Below, piece after piece: positions 33,874 through 44,496 of a stretch of 64,000 nucleotides of DNA. Source of the DNA: Nostoc sp. CHAB 5824 (GTDB lineage Bacteria > Cyanobacteriota > Cyanobacteriia > Cyanobacteriales > Nostocaceae); NCBI RefSeq assembly GCF_020829665.1, contig NZ_JAIVFT010000007.1, positions 279,083-343,082 on the forward strand, given 5' to 3'. Position 1 is the stretch's first letter, and every line of letters begins with the position of its first letter. Position numbers and translations under genes: made by a program. Below the pieces are notes generated by a model. The model was not told the origin of the DNA and searched no databases. It saw only the letters and a program-made list of their open reading frames with translations.

Positions 33874-34794
33874 TTATCCGACTTGTGGTTGTGGGGTGTT
33901 AATTTGCAAAAACTCTTGTACCCGTTGCAAATAAGTTGGCGCATCTTCCAACATTGGGAAATGCGCTGTGTTGCGAATCATCACAAATTCCACTTTGTCA
34001 CTCAGTGCGGCTGCTTGACGCCCCATCTCGGCTGGAATAATCTTGTCATACTCCCCCGCCACGAGTAGAGTCGGTACTGTCAGCTTGGCAAACTCTTGCG
34101 GCATCACTTCAGATTGAGCCTTACTGACTGAAGTAAAAATTGTTCCTAAAGCCGCATCGTAATCTGCTTCGAGAAAATCTTCCAAAAAAGCTTGCCGCTC
34201 AGAATGTGGTATGGAACTATACAGAAATCTGGCCATAAACATCCGGTCAACAAATGGAATTTTGCTTAACCACTTGGGACGGAATTTTACTACATAGCCA
34301 CCAAATTTATGAAAGGCACTAAAAGATTTTTCGTCGTACTCAAAAACGCCGCTACAAGTTAAAATTCCTCGTTCCACTCGTTGGGGGTAGCGGTTAAAAA
34401 ATAAAGTAGCAACAGACGCGCCCATTGAATGAGCATTGATATAGACACGCTGAAGATGCAACCCATCTAACAAAGCTGCCAAATCATCAGCGTATTCTTC
34501 TAATTCATAGGTTAAGTCTTTGATTGCCTGTGATTCTTCCTGGGGAGACTCAGATTCGGCAACAGCTTCACTTGCTTCGGCTATGGTTGGCTTCCCACCA
34601 GAACGGCCAAATCCCCGCATATCGTAGAGTAAACAATCAAATTGCTCTGATAAAGCATTCGCGGTATTTCGCCAATACCTAGCCGAACCAGCCCAACCAT
34701 GAATGAAAACCATCACTGGTTTTACCAAAGAACCAGATGGTTTTTTCACCCATTCGTAGTAATGCTCAACGCCACGAACATTAATATAAGGCAT
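33874..34794 (-). CDS. Alpha/beta hydrolase
   Basis: The 306-residue protein has a typical alpha/beta-hydrolase core: VMVFIHGWAGSARYW (residues 28-42), YDMRGFGRSGG, nucleophile elbow AHSMGA (Ser123), LLVAGEYDKIIP (acid) and RNTAHFPMLEDAP (His). A Glu/Ser-rich insertion (residues ~72-96) sits between the core and the nucleophile helix. No signal peptide. It is adjacent to clpX on the same strand but separated by a strong hairpin, so it is probably a separate unit. Start ATG at 34794. Substrate unknown. Confidence 0.87.
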   Translation of the reverse strand: MPYINVRGVEHYYEWVKKPSGSLVKPVMVFIHGWAGSARYWRNTANALSEQFDCLLYDMRGFGRSGGKPTIAEASEAVAESESPQEESQAIKDLTYELEEYADDLAALLDGLHLQRVYINAHSMGASVATLFFNRYPQRVERGILTCSGVFEYDEKSFSAFHKFGGYVVKFRPKWLSKIPFVDRMFMARFLYSSIPHSERQAFLEDFLEADYDAALGTIFTSVSKAQSEVMPQEFAKLTVPTLLVAGEYDKIIPAEMGRQAAALSDKVEFVMIRNTAHFPMLEDAPTYLQRVQEFLQINTPQPQVG

Positions 34795-34796
34795 TA

Positions 34797-34898
34797 GTCA
34801 TTAATCCTTTATCAGTTGTCATTAGTCATTTTCGCTTAATACATGGTTATTAGTCTTTAGTTTTTGACTAATAACCAATAACTAATGACCAATGACTA
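34797..34898 (-). terminator. Repeat-containing terminator downstream of clpX
   Basis: A perfect 11-bp stem (GGTTATTAGTC at 34845-34855 / GACTAATAACC at 34866-34876) with a T-rich loop lies among TCATTAGTCATT-type repeats directly after the clpX stop codon. It would end the tig-clpP-clpX transcript. Confidence 0.6.
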
Positions 34899-36239
34899 TT
34901 AAGCTGACTCCGGCTTCGGTAGTGAAGATGGATGTATTATCAGTTCGGCAGTCGATCGCTTCTCGACCATCTCCCGTGTTACTGTACAGCGTGTCACATC
35001 CTTACGCGACGGTAACTCGTACATTACATCCAGCATCAGTTCTTCGACAATGCCTCGTAGCGCTCTGGCACCAGTTTTACGCCGATAGGCTTCTTGAGCG
35101 ATCGCTCGTAAAGCATCTGGTTTAAAATCTAACTGGACATTATCCATCTTCAGCAGTTTTTGGTACTGCTTGACTAAGGCGCTGCGTGGTTGGGTGAGAA
35201 TCGCCATCAACGCTTCTTCATCTAGCGGATCTACTACTGCTACCATTGGCACACGTCCAATAAATTCTGGAATCATGCCAAATTTTACTAGATCATCTGG
35301 TGCTAGATGCCGAAGAGTGTCTGCTGCCCGTTTTTCTTTCGATTGCCCTTCTCCAGGTTGCACAAAGCCTATTGCTTTTTTGCCAACTCTCTGATCTACA
35401 ACCTTTTCTAGACCTACGAAAGCACCACCACAGACGAACAAGATATTACTTGTATCAATTTGGATACAGTCTTGATAGGGATGCTTACGCCCTCCTTGGG
35501 GTGGTACATTGGCGATCGTTCCCTCTAACATTTTCAACAAGGCTTGCTGCACGCCTTCGCCAGAAACATCGCGGGTAATTGACGGGTTCTCACTCTTGCG
35601 AGCAATTTTGTCAATTTCATCAATGTAGATGATTCCTCGTTGCGCTTCCTCTATATCTAAATCTGCCACTTGTAACAGTCGCAGCAAGATATTTTCCACA
35701 TCTTCTCCCACATACCCCGCTTCTGTCAGTGTCGTAGCATCAGCGACGGCAAAGGGTACATCCAAGATTTTCGCTAAGGTTTGCGCTAAGAGAGTTTTGC
35801 CGCAACCAGTCGGGCCAATTAACAAAATGTTAGACTTTTGCAGTTCTACAGCATCATCTACCGCAGCTTTGCCACTGGCTTTAGATTGAATCACCGCCAA
35901 CCGTTTGTAGTGATTGTAAACAGCTACTGAGAGCACTTTCTTGGCTTCGTCTTGACCAATAACGTGTTCATCTAGATACTTTTTAATCTCTCTTGGCTTG
36001 GGTATTTGATTAAACGAAATACTAGAAGATTGAGTACGCCGTTTTTGAGGTGGTTCTGCTCTTGGTGCGGGTTGTGCTGCCGCACCATTGGTATCGAGTA
36101 ACTCCTCGTCTAGTATTTCATTACACAAGTCAACGCATTCATCGCAGATGTAGACTCCCGGCCCCGCGATTAATTTACGCACCTGCTCTTGAGACTTGCC
36201 ACAAAACGAACATTTTAAATGGGAGTCGTACTTAGACAT
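34899..36239 (-). CDS. clpX: ATP-dependent protease ATPase subunit ClpX
   Basis: ClpX is the AAA+ unfoldase that feeds substrates to ClpP. The 446-residue protein has the N-terminal zinc domain (Cys10, Cys13, Cys32, Cys35), Walker A GPTGCGKT (residues 142-149), Walker [12 protein letters not shown], the [18 protein letters not shown] sensor/pore-proximal segment, an IGF-type loop and [17 protein letters not shown]. Length matches cyanobacterial ClpX. It lies 9 nt after clpP, the classic clpP-clpX order. Start ATG at 36239. Confidence 0.97.
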   Translation of the reverse strand: MSKYDSHLKCSFCGKSQEQVRKLIAGPGVYICDECVDLCNEILDEELLDTNGAAAQPAPRAEPPQKRRTQSSSISFNQIPKPREIKKYLDEHVIGQDEAKKVLSVAVYNHYKRLAVIQSKASGKAAVDDAVELQKSNILLIGPTGCGKTLLAQTLAKILDVPFAVADATTLTEAGYVGEDVENILLRLLQVADLDIEEAQRGIIYIDEIDKIARKSENPSITRDVSGEGVQQALLKMLEGTIANVPPQGGRKHPYQDCIQIDTSNILFVCGGAFVGLEKVVDQRVGKKAIGFVQPGEGQSKEKRAADTLRHLAPDDLVKFGMIPEFIGRVPMVAVVDPLDEEALMAILTQPRSALVKQYQKLLKMDNVQLDFKPDALRAIAQEAYRRKTGARALRGIVEELMLDVMYELPSRKDVTRCTVTREMVEKRSTAELIIHPSSLPKPESA

Positions 36240-36248
36240 ACCAGCCTC

Positions 36249-36947
36249 TTATTTCAGAATGGTGACGTTTTCCCCTGCTGTGGGAAGATTTTGCCTGGAA
36301 ATGACCTGATCAATCAAACCGTAGTTCTTCGCCTCTTCTGCCGACATGAAAAAGTCGCGCTCAGTATCTGCTTCAATTCTTTCTAAGGGTTGACCAGTAT
36401 GATGAGCCATTAACTGATTCAACTTAGCCTTAATGTAAAGAATTTCTCTGGCTTGAATTTCAATGTCAATGGCTTGACCTTGAGCGCCACCAAGAGGTTG
36501 GTGAATCATAATCCGGGAGTCAGGCAGAGACATTCGCTTACCGGCAGCCCCTGCTGTCAACAAAAATGCCCCCATGCTCGCGGCTAATCCAAAACAGATG
36601 GTAACAACATCAGGGCGAATTTGTTGTATTGTATCATAGATTGCCATGCCTGCGTAGACCGAGCCGCCGGGAGAATTAACATACAATTGGATGTCTTTTT
36701 CTGAGTCTTCAGCATCTAGGAATAACAACTGAGCCACGATTGAGTTGGCTACAGTATCATCTATTGGCGTTCCCAAAAAGATAATCCGCTCTCGCAGCAG
36801 GCGGGAGTAGATGTCGAAAGCCCTTTCTCCCATGCCAGACTGTTCCACCACCATCGGCACGATGTTGCTAGGGCTGTTTAACTGGGAGTTAATGTTTATT
36901 CGACTTTGGTTGCTGATGGGGTAGTTTCCCGACTGCGATACAAGCAT
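36249..36947 (-). CDS. clpP: ATP-dependent Clp protease proteolytic subunit ClpP
   Basis: The 232-residue serine peptidase subunit has Ser124 in [11 protein letters not shown], His149 in [10 protein letters not shown] and a downstream Asp completing the triad. Cyanobacteria carry several ClpP paralogues; the copy beside tig and clpX is conventionally ClpP2. The first ~30 residues are a non-conserved, Ser/Asn-rich lead, and an internal start at [16 protein letters not shown] is possible. It lies between tig and clpX. Confidence 0.95.
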   Translation of the reverse strand: MLVSQSGNYPISNQSRININSQLNSPSNIVPMVVEQSGMGERAFDIYSRLLRERIIFLGTPIDDTVANSIVAQLLFLDAEDSEKDIQLYVNSPGGSVYAGMAIYDTIQQIRPDVVTICFGLAASMGAFLLTAGAAGKRMSLPDSRIMIHQPLGGAQGQAIDIEIQAREILYIKAKLNQLMAHHTGQPLERIEADTERDFFMSAEEAKNYGLIDQVISRQNLPTAGENVTILK

Positions 36948-37309
36948 ACAAACAAATTTGACGATAATTTAGGACAAATGTTTCAGCAGCAGATGCTGCC
37001 TTTTCGACGAATCGGATTTTTATAGGTACGTGTTAACCATTATGCCTCATATAATTTTCTCTCGTGTAACACAGTATCAAGTTCAGGCGATAACATGTGT
37101 CACAATTTGCTTAAAATTCATTAATTCTTTAATTATCCTGCCTTCATTCCTGAGTTTTGAGGAGTCAAGAGTTATGGGGCATTGGGCATTGGACAATAAT
37201 TAATAGTTCTTCTCCCCCTGCCTCCTCTGCTCCCTTATCTCTTTTACCTTACCCATTTCACCAGTACTTTAACTCAGAACTGGTGAACTCATGGCTGTGG
37301 GATTTTTAA
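36948..37309. other. Non-coding stretch between tig and clpP
   Basis: About 360 bases. Parts (37175-37255) are repeat-like (GGGGCATTGGGCATTGG, CCCCCTGCCTCCTCTGC), and the clpP promoter probably lies nearest 36950-37100. No gene is seen. Confidence 0.4.
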
Positions 37310-38743
37310 TTATCCTTCTGTGACTTCTATTGAAGCTTCGCTGGTTTCTTCCTCTGTCTGAGGTGCATCAACATCTGATTCTGCGGCTTCTGTTTCCTCT
37401 GTGGCACTCAAGGAGCCTTCGGATACAAGTTCAACTGAGGAGTGTTCTAAGAGCCAATCAATGGTTTTTTCAGTTAATAGTTCGTTTTCTACGATTGAGC
37501 GCAGTTTATCTTCATCAACGTCTTGTTCCTCTGGGTACTGTTCCAAAAGTTCTGTGACTCTGGCTGCGATTTCTTCTGGTGTTACCTCGATAGATTCGCG
37601 TTTACCGACTTCACGCAAGGACAAGGAGCGTTTGATGCGTTCAATTGCCTCAGTGCGCGATCGCTCCCGCAGTTGAGGAATAATATCTTGAGTAAACAAC
37701 TTCCTTACATCTAATCCCTGCTGAGACAGCCGCATTGCTGTTTGCGTTAGCATTGCATCCACTTCTTGCTCAATCAATGTTGCTGGTAAGTCAACTTCTA
37801 CGTGCTTGAGCAGTTCCGTTAACAAAGCTTCCTGCTTATTTGTTTTTGTTTTGTCGTCCGCCTCTTTTTGATATCGCTCTACCAGAGAGGCGCGTAACTC
37901 CTCTAAGGTTTCAAACTCGCTGATTTCTTGGGCCAAATCGTCATTTAATTCTGGTAGTTCCTTTTCCTTCAATTCTTTGAGCGTCACTGTGAAAGTTGCC
38001 GCTTTCCCAGCTAAATCTTCATTAGCATAGGGATTTGGGAACTGCGCCGCAATTTCTCTGGTTTCTTCAGGATTCATCCCGACTATTCCAGAAATAAAAC
38101 CTGGAATAAACTTATCTTCCTGCAACTCAACTTGAAAATCAGTTGCTTCTGCTCCAGGTATAGGTTCTGGTTCGGCTGTTTCGTCTTCGCCGTCGGCTTT
38201 AGAGAACACACCTTTAAAATCGACTACGGCGATATCACCGATTTGGGCTGCACGTCCTTCTACAGGAATCAATGTCGCCAATTCTTGACGTTCCTTATCC
38301 AGCGCGTCCTCCACTCGTTCTGGATCGTACTTGACTTCTTCAGCTTGGAAAAGCAAATCAGTGTACTGCACTAGATTAACTTCTGGTTCTACATCGACAG
38401 CAGCCGAAATCGTCAGGGGTTGTCCAGGTTCATAATTCTTAATCAAATCCTCAAAGGAGGAGCGCAATTGGGGCTGACCTATTGCCAGGATAGCTTCTTG
38501 TTTAACTGCTTGCTCAATGCCATCTTGAATTAGTTCTTCCAGCGCTGCTGCCTTAATTCGAGTTGTACCCAGCCGTTGTAGCAATATTGACCGAGGCACC
38601 TTGCCTTTACGAAACCCAGGAATATTGGCAGTACTCGCTAAGTTTTTAATGACCTGTTCGTAAGTTTGCTTGGTAATTTCCGGCGTAATCTCTATTTCCA
38701 GCCCAATTTGGCTGGCGGGAAGTTTTTCCTGGGTAACTTTCAT
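37310..38743 (-). CDS. tig: Trigger factor
   Basis: Trigger factor is the ribosome-bound chaperone and prolyl isomerase. The 477-residue protein has the N-terminal ribosome-binding domain with the signature GFRKGKVPRSILLQRLG (residues ~42-58). An FKBP-type domain follows (~165-250; GDIAVVDFKGVF, FIPGFISGIVGM), then a helical chaperone C-terminal domain. An acidic, Ser/Thr/Glu-rich tail of about 45 residues follows the conserved part. It heads the tig-clpP-clpX cluster. Start ATG at 38743. Confidence 0.96.
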   Translation of the reverse strand: MKVTQEKLPASQIGLEIEITPEITKQTYEQVIKNLASTANIPGFRKGKVPRSILLQRLGTTRIKAAALEELIQDGIEQAVKQEAILAIGQPQLRSSFEDLIKNYEPGQPLTISAAVDVEPEVNLVQYTDLLFQAEEVKYDPERVEDALDKERQELATLIPVEGRAAQIGDIAVVDFKGVFSKADGEDETAEPEPIPGAEATDFQVELQEDKFIPGFISGIVGMNPEETREIAAQFPNPYANEDLAGKAATFTVTLKELKEKELPELNDDLAQEISEFETLEELRASLVERYQKEADDKTKTNKQEALLTELLKHVEVDLPATLIEQEVDAMLTQTAMRLSQQGLDVRKLFTQDIIPQLRERSRTEAIERIKRSLSLREVGKRESIEVTPEEIAARVTELLEQYPEEQDVDEDKLRSIVENELLTEKTIDWLLEHSSVELVSEGSLSATEETEAAESDVDAPQTEEETSEASIEVTEG

Positions 38744-39656
38744 GCTTCGTCTCTAGTTTTCTGGTATTTTAAACTCCGAGTACACACAAGACGCAATAAA
38801 ATAATTGTTTGCGTTATGGCTTGATGTCTCTTAGGGGCAATGGGAGGTTGCCACAAGGCTTTATCACATCTAAGGATAGATGTTTGTCTAGGGGCAAAGA
38901 TCCAGTTTACTGCCAATGACCAAGGACTTGACATTTTACCTTCATAACAATTAGTTAATTAGTCATTGGGCATGGGGGAGTCACTACTACGTTGGACGGG
39001 TTCCCCGGCTTATTCGCTCTTAGCGTTCTCGCAGGGTAGCAAGTGGCGTCATTGGCAATTGGAAAACTTTTCCCAGTCTCCAGTCACTCTGAACTTAGGA
39101 ATTAATTATTCAGCTGGCTAACGCCGTGATATCCTGGTTCTCAGCGAGTGATTAGTACTCCAAAGTTAAAGTTATAGTATTAAGTCTAGCTATTATTAGG
39201 TTGCGGCACCAAAGGACATCTGTTACCTAACCGTGTAGTTTAGTTTTATGGTGTGCTGGTTTTATAAATTCCTAGCATAGTATATTCATCATCTTGGTAA
39301 GCAAGTTTGCAGCTAAGACCTTCGTTCGCCTTACAAGTGGGATGCCTGTGAAACACCTAAGTGCAGATATCTCCATTTTTCTGCTAAATGGCTGTTTGTT
39401 GTATAATAATATATAGTTTAGATCAATGTAAAAATGGGATAGCCATTGTTATACAGTGCAATATCACTTAAATTAATTAAATAACCAAGAAAATAAATGT
39501 ATTAAATACTTAGAGAGCAACAGAGATAGATTAAATTAGAGAAAAATCTAAACCTATTCAAAATGCATTTAAAGAGTGCGATCGCCATTTAAATATAAGT
39601 AAATCTTCAATTGTTCCAAGAAATTGCAAATAAACCTCTTAAAGGAGGAAGTGAGT
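38744..39656. promoter_or_regulatory. Long divergent region between tig and asd
   Basis: About 910 bases between divergent core genes. 38985-39050 is a GC-rich interspersed-repeat fragment (GGGTTCCCCGGCTTATTCGC; GCAGGGTAGCAAGTGGCGTC). The remaining part toward asd is very AT-rich and should hold the asd promoter. No reading frame or RNA gene could be supported. Confidence 0.45.
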
Positions 39657-40700
39657 TTGTCTAAATCCTATCGTGTGGCTATTTTGGGGGCGACTGGTGC
39701 CGTTGGTACAGAGTTGCTGGAATTATTAGAAATCCGTAATTTTCCGATCGCTGACTTGAAGCTATTAGCATCAGAGCGCAGTGTAGGGCGATCGCTGCAG
39801 TTTAAAGGAGAAAATTTACCAATAGAGGCAGTGAGCGATCGCGCCTTTGAAAATGTAGATATAGTACTGGCAAGTGCAGGTGGTTCCACATCAAAAAGTT
39901 GGGCAGCAATTGCTGTCCAAAAGGGCGCAGTGGTAATTGACAACTCTAGTGCCTTTCGGATGAACCCGGAAGTTCCCTTAGTAGTGCCAGAGGTGAATCC
40001 ACTAGCTGCAGCTAATCACCAAGGCATTATTGCAAACCCCAACTGTACGACAATTTTAATGGCTGTGGCAGTATGGCCATTGCATAAAATTAAACCAGTA
40101 CAACGCATCGTAGCCTCAACCTACCAATCTGCTAGTGGTGCTGGTGCCAGAGCAATGGCAGAAGTCAAAACCCAAACAAGCGCTATACTACAAGGACAGC
40201 CGCCAGTTGCTGAAGTATTGCCTTACCCATTGGCATTTAATTTATTCCCGCATAACTCACCATTAAACGATTTGGGTTATTGTGAGGAAGAAATGAAAAT
40301 GGTCAACGAAACCCGAAAAATATTTGGTACGCAGCAAATCAGAATCACTGCTACTTGTATACGGGTTCCCGTACTCCGGGCCCACTCAGAAGCCATTAAT
40401 TTAGAATTTGAGACTCCCTTTAGTGCAGAGGAAGCCAGAGAGATTTTAAATTCCTCCCCTGGAGTGAAATTGGTAGAAGATTGGGAAACTAATCATTTTC
40501 CGATGCCAATCGAAGCAACTGGTCGAGACGAAGTTTTAGTGGGAAGAATTCGTCAGGATATTTCTCATCCATGTGGCTTGGAATTATGGTTGTGTGGCGA
40601 CCAAATCCGCAAAGGCGCAGCATTGAATGCAGTACAAATCGCCGAGTTGCTGGTAGAAAAAAATCTACTCAAACCTGCTAAAGCTTATGTTTCAAGCTAG
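39657..40700 (+). CDS. asd: Aspartate-semialdehyde dehydrogenase
   Basis: Asd reduces aspartyl phosphate to aspartate semialdehyde, at the branch toward lysine/diaminopimelate and Met/Thr. From TTG 39657 the product has ~347 residues. AAAGGAGG at 39641-39648 is 8 nt before this TTG but only 2 nt before GTG 39651, so TTG is preferred. Motifs: VAILGATGAVGTELLELL (NADP binding), SAGGSTSKSWA, NPNCTTI (catalytic Cys130), STYQSASGAGARAM and RVPVLRAHSEAINLE. It is followed by dapA and rnj. Confidence 0.95.
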   Translation: MSKSYRVAILGATGAVGTELLELLEIRNFPIADLKLLASERSVGRSLQFKGENLPIEAVSDRAFENVDIVLASAGGSTSKSWAAIAVQKGAVVIDNSSAFRMNPEVPLVVPEVNPLAAANHQGIIANPNCTTILMAVAVWPLHKIKPVQRIVASTYQSASGAGARAMAEVKTQTSAILQGQPPVAEVLPYPLAFNLFPHNSPLNDLGYCEEEMKMVNETRKIFGTQQIRITATCIRVPVLRAHSEAINLEFETPFSAEEAREILNSSPGVKLVEDWETNHFPMPIEATGRDEVLVGRIRQDISHPCGLELWLCGDQIRKGAALNAVQIAELLVEKNLLKPAKAYVSS

Positions 40701-40833
40701 TCATTAGTAAAAATAAACAACTAATGCAAAAAACCAAATGTGCAAATCACTGTTGAAAGCAATTTGCAAATAGGTTATCACAATAGAAAACCACCAAGAT
40801 ACAAAAACATGGGTAATCAGGAGTGAAAACAGG

Positions 40834-41718
40834 GTGGGAGATTTTGGCAATGTTTTAACCGCTATGATTACGCCGTTTAAAGCAGATGGTAGTGTCAATT
40901 ATGATGTAGCGGCAGAACTGGCAGCACATCTAGCTAACAACGGCACAGATACATTGGTAGTGTGCGGCACAACCGGAGAATCCCCTACGCTGAGTTGGGA
41001 TGAGGAATACCAATTGTTTGTCGAGGTATTACAGTCCGTGGCAGGAAAAGCCAAGGTGATCGCAGGTTGTGGTTCAAATTCCACCAAAGAAGCGATCGCA
41101 GCCACCCAAAAAGCGTCTAAAATAGGAGTACATGGTTCCTTACAAGTTGTACCTTATTACAACAAACCGCCACAAGCGGGATTGGAGGCGCACTTTCAGG
41201 CTATAGCACAAGCCTGTCCCGACTTGCCTTTGTTGTTATACAATGTCCCCGGTCGTACCGGACAAAACCTTCAGCCAGAAACAGTTGCCCGGTTAGCTGA
41301 GGTTAGCAATATTGTCGGAATTAAAGAATCGACTGGTAGTATAGATCAGGCAAGCGAAATTCGTCGCTTGACACCAAAAGAATTTGACATCTACTCTGGT
41401 GATGATTACATGACTTTGCCCTTGTTAGCAATCGGGGCAAAGGGTGTGGTAAGTGTGGCTTCTCATCTGGTAGGAAACCAACTACAGCAGATGATCCAAG
41501 CTTTTAGTGCGGGGAAAATTGAGGTAGCAAGCGACATTCATCTCCAACTCTTCCCGTTGTTTAAAGCTTTATTTCTGACTTCAAATCCCATTCCAGTGAA
41601 AAAAGCACTGAAACTTCAAGGTTGGGAGGTTGGTTCAACTCGTCCGCCCCTATGTGAAGCTGACTTAGAAGTAAGTCAAAAGTTAGAAGCAGTTCTGAAA
41701 GAACTTAGTTTAATCTAG
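40834..41718 (+). CDS. dapA: 4-hydroxy-tetrahydrodipicolinate synthase
   Basis: DapA condenses pyruvate with aspartate semialdehyde, the first step specific to lysine and diaminopimelate. The 294-residue TIM barrel has [12 protein letters not shown] (Thr46/Thr47), [10 protein letters not shown] (Tyr136) and VGIKESTGS (Schiff-base Lys164). Start is GTG 40834; a weak site (CAGGAG) lies 11-16 nt upstream. It acts directly on the product of asd upstream and is probably in the same operon. Confidence 0.95.
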   Translation: MGDFGNVLTAMITPFKADGSVNYDVAAELAAHLANNGTDTLVVCGTTGESPTLSWDEEYQLFVEVLQSVAGKAKVIAGCGSNSTKEAIAATQKASKIGVHGSLQVVPYYNKPPQAGLEAHFQAIAQACPDLPLLLYNVPGRTGQNLQPETVARLAEVSNIVGIKESTGSIDQASEIRRLTPKEFDIYSGDDYMTLPLLAIGAKGVVSVASHLVGNQLQQMIQAFSAGKIEVASDIHLQLFPLFKALFLTSNPIPVKKALKLQGWEVGSTRPPLCEADLEVSQKLEAVLKELSLI

Positions 41719-41997
41719 CCACCATCTGGTTAAGCGTTGGTAATCTGCTGCTTTCTAAAGATACATATAAAGAACGACCATAATTGTTCATAAGTTGCAA
41801 TTTAAAAATCTGTGCTAGGACTGATAGACATACTATAAATTCTTCAGTGTACAGTCGATTTTATTGAATAAAAAATTGAAATCTTCAATTAAAACTTGAT
41901 TGCTTTGGAACTGAATTAAGAGACAAATAATGTTGTCTTAAATACAAGTTCGTTAACTATCAACTAAATTAACCACAAGTAACAATCTAAGGAGAAA

Positions 41998-43770
41998 ATG
42001 GCTAAAAACGAAGCTAATAATTCCGCCTTGAAAATTATTCCTTTGGGCGGTTTGCATGAAATTGGGAAAAATACCTGTCTTTTTGAGTATGACGATGAAA
42101 TTATCCTGTTAGACGCAGGATTGGCTTTTCCCACAGAGGCGATGCATGGAGTAAATATTGTTTTGCCAGATACGACCTATCTGCGCGAAAATCGCCACAA
42201 AATTAAAGGGATGATCGTTACTCACGGTCATGAAGACCATATTGGCGGGATTGCTTTCCATCTCAAGCAATTTGATGTCCCTGTGATTTATGGGCCTAGA
42301 CTAGCAATGGCAATGCTAGAGGGTAAATTAGAAGAAGCAGGAGTGCGCGATCGCACAGAAATCAGAACAGTTTTACCACGTGATGTGGTGCGGATTGGCA
42401 AAAACTTTCTGGTGGAATATATCCGTAACACCCACTCCATTGCTGATAGTTTCACTGTTGCCATTCATACTCCCCTTGGTGTAGTCATTCACACAGGGGA
42501 TTTTAAAATTGACCACACCCCGGTAGATGGTGAAAAGTTTGATTTGCAACGGTTAGCAGAACATGGTGAAAAAGGCGTTCTTTGCTTACTAAGTGATTCC
42601 ACTAACTCAGAAGTTCCAGGATTTACACCTTCCGAGCGTTCAGTTTATCCCAATCTTGAGAGAGTATTTAGTCAAGCTACTGGGCGATTATTTGTCACTA
42701 CCTTTGCTTCCAGCGTGCATCGTATCAACATGATTTTGGATATCGCCAAGAAGCAGAACCGTGTAGTGACAATTGTGGGGCGTTCCATGCTGAACTTGAT
42801 TGCTCATGCTCGTAATTTAGGTTACATCAAGTGTGAGGATAACCTGCTGCAACCATTGCACGCAGTCCGCAATCTACCTGATGAGAGAGTACTAATTTTA
42901 ACTACAGGTTCTCAAGGTGAAACGATGGCAGCAATGACCCGCATTGCTAACAAAGAACATCCTCACATCAAAATCCGTCAAGGAGATACAGTAGTATTCT
43001 CCGCTAACCCAATTCCCGGAAATACGATCGCAGTAGTCAACACCATTGATAAATTGATGATTCAAGGTGCAAAAGTGGTTTATGGTCGGGATAAAGGGAT
43101 TCACGTCTCCGGTCACGGCTGTCAGGAAGAGCAAAAGCTGATGATTGCCTTAACTCGACCTAAATTCTTTGTGCCATTTCACGGCGAACATCGGATGCTA
43201 GTGAAGCACGCAGAAACGGCTCAGAGTATGGGCATTCCCGCAGAAAATATGATCATTATTCAGAATGGTGATATTGTCGAACTGACTGAAGATGCTATTC
43301 GCGTTGCTGGTAAAGTGCCATCTGGTATTGAATTGGTGGATACTACTAGTTCGGGTATGGTAAGTGCCAAAGTGCTGCAAGAACGGCAACGCATGGCTTC
43401 AGAAGGCATTATTACAATCGCAGCTGCCATTGATTGGAATGGTAAACTGTTGGCGAAACCAGAAACTCACCTACGAGGTGTAGTTACAAGTGTAGAGCGA
43501 TCGCTGCTACAAACCTGGGTAAAACAACGCATTGAAGAAATCCTTACTGTACGCTGGTCAGAATTTGCTCCTGGAGAAGGTGAAGCAGCAGATATAGACT
43601 GGGGTGGATTGCAAGGAACTTTAGAACGAGAATTGCAACGTTCCATCCGTCGGGAATTGCAATGTCAGCCATCTGTGACTTTGTTGATGCAAATTCCTGA
43701 TGAGCCACCTGTAAAAGTTGCCGATGGCAGAAGACGGCGGACTCGGACTGCTGCTCAGGTAGCATCATAG
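41998..43770 (+). CDS. rnj: Ribonuclease J
   Basis: RNase J is a metallo-beta-lactamase/beta-CASP nuclease with 5'-exo and endo activity in RNA turnover. The 590-residue product shows the HxHxDH motif THGHEDH (His76, His78, Asp80, His81), LLSDSTNSEVPGFTPSE, the beta-CASP region VGRSMLNLI and HVSGHG, and ends in the helical C-terminal domain with a basic tail (RRRRTRTAAQVAS). ATG 41998 has AAGGAGA upstream. The asd-dapA-rnj order parallels the Bacillus asd-dapG-dapA-rnjB group. Confidence 0.95.
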   Translation: MAKNEANNSALKIIPLGGLHEIGKNTCLFEYDDEIILLDAGLAFPTEAMHGVNIVLPDTTYLRENRHKIKGMIVTHGHEDHIGGIAFHLKQFDVPVIYGPRLAMAMLEGKLEEAGVRDRTEIRTVLPRDVVRIGKNFLVEYIRNTHSIADSFTVAIHTPLGVVIHTGDFKIDHTPVDGEKFDLQRLAEHGEKGVLCLLSDSTNSEVPGFTPSERSVYPNLERVFSQATGRLFVTTFASSVHRINMILDIAKKQNRVVTIVGRSMLNLIAHARNLGYIKCEDNLLQPLHAVRNLPDERVLILTTGSQGETMAAMTRIANKEHPHIKIRQGDTVVFSANPIPGNTIAVVNTIDKLMIQGAKVVYGRDKGIHVSGHGCQEEQKLMIALTRPKFFVPFHGEHRMLVKHAETAQSMGIPAENMIIIQNGDIVELTEDAIRVAGKVPSGIELVDTTSSGMVSAKVLQERQRMASEGIITIAAAIDWNGKLLAKPETHLRGVVTSVERSLLQTWVKQRIEEILTVRWSEFAPGEGEAADIDWGGLQGTLERELQRSIRRELQCQPSVTLLMQIPDEPPVKVADGRRRRTRTAAQVAS

Positions 43771-43796
43771 AGAATTTAAGATAAAATCTCATACAC

Positions 43797-43836
43797 AAGC
43801 GCAGAGACGTAAAGTTTTTCTAACGTCTTTGCGCTT
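43797..43836 (+). terminator. Terminator after rnj
   Basis: Stem AAGCGCAGAGACGT / ACGTCTTTGCGCTT (one mismatch) with a T-rich loop lies 26 nt after the rnj stop. It would end the asd-dapA-rnj transcript. Confidence 0.6.
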
Positions 43837-43917
43837 AGACCTGAGATATAGTCTTTTACTATAGGTATAGAACCCACAGTAAATAGTACTTGCCTATAGT
43901 TCTTGGAGGCGATCGCT

Positions 43918-44460
43918 ATGACTAAAACACCAATAAAAATTAGTACTCTTGAGGAATACATCAATTTTGATGATGGCACAGACAAGCGCTATGAACTTGA
44001 GGATGGGGTGCTTCTAGAAATGCCTCCTGGTACTGGTAAGCATGAGGCGATTATCACCTTACTGTTAGTTCGCTTTTTTTTAGAAATTCAAAAAATTGGA
44101 CTGCCTTTACAACCGCGCCCTAACGGTACAGAGGTGCTGACCAATCAACAACTTAGAAGACCTGATATTTGTGTGATTACCAACGAACAGGCAAAAAGTA
44201 TTGAGAGTACCTCGGCTATCCTTAAAACTGCTCCACCCCTTTTAGTTGAAGTGGTAAGTCCTGAATCTATTGAGCGGGACTATAATCAAAAAACCTCTGA
44301 GTATGCAGCTATTGGTGTGGTCGAGTATTGGATTGTTGACCCCTTAAAAAATAAGGTGACAGTGTGTTTGCTAGACAATGGTAGTTACAAGCAAACTATG
44401 TTTACTGGAAACCAGCAGATTATTTCTCAAACATTCGCAGAACTAACCCTGACAGCCTAG
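43918..44460 (+). CDS. Uma2-family (DUF820) putative endonuclease
   Basis: The ~180-residue protein is a second Uma2/DUF820 member: ISTLEEYINFDDGTDKRYELEDGVLLEMPPG at the N-terminus, RRPDICVIT (core Asp), PPLLVEVVSPESIERDYNQK (core Glu and Lys), and AIGVVEYWIVDP. The PD-(D/E)XK-like residues are intact. ATG 43918 has GGAGG 9-13 nt upstream; the frame also opens at TTG 43903. No toxin, methylase or other partner is next to it. Confidence 0.88.
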   Translation: MTKTPIKISTLEEYINFDDGTDKRYELEDGVLLEMPPGTGKHEAIITLLLVRFFLEIQKIGLPLQPRPNGTEVLTNQQLRRPDICVITNEQAKSIESTSAILKTAPPLLVEVVSPESIERDYNQKTSEYAAIGVVEYWIVDPLKNKVTVCLLDNGSYKQTMFTGNQQIISQTFAELTLTA

Positions 44461-44496
44461 CAGGTGTTTTCAGCTTAGGGTTGTTGCTACATATCC

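Noticed and set aside
37330..37714. Plus-strand frames opposite the tig 3' part
   Set aside because: Shadows of the trigger factor gene, whose motifs are unambiguous.
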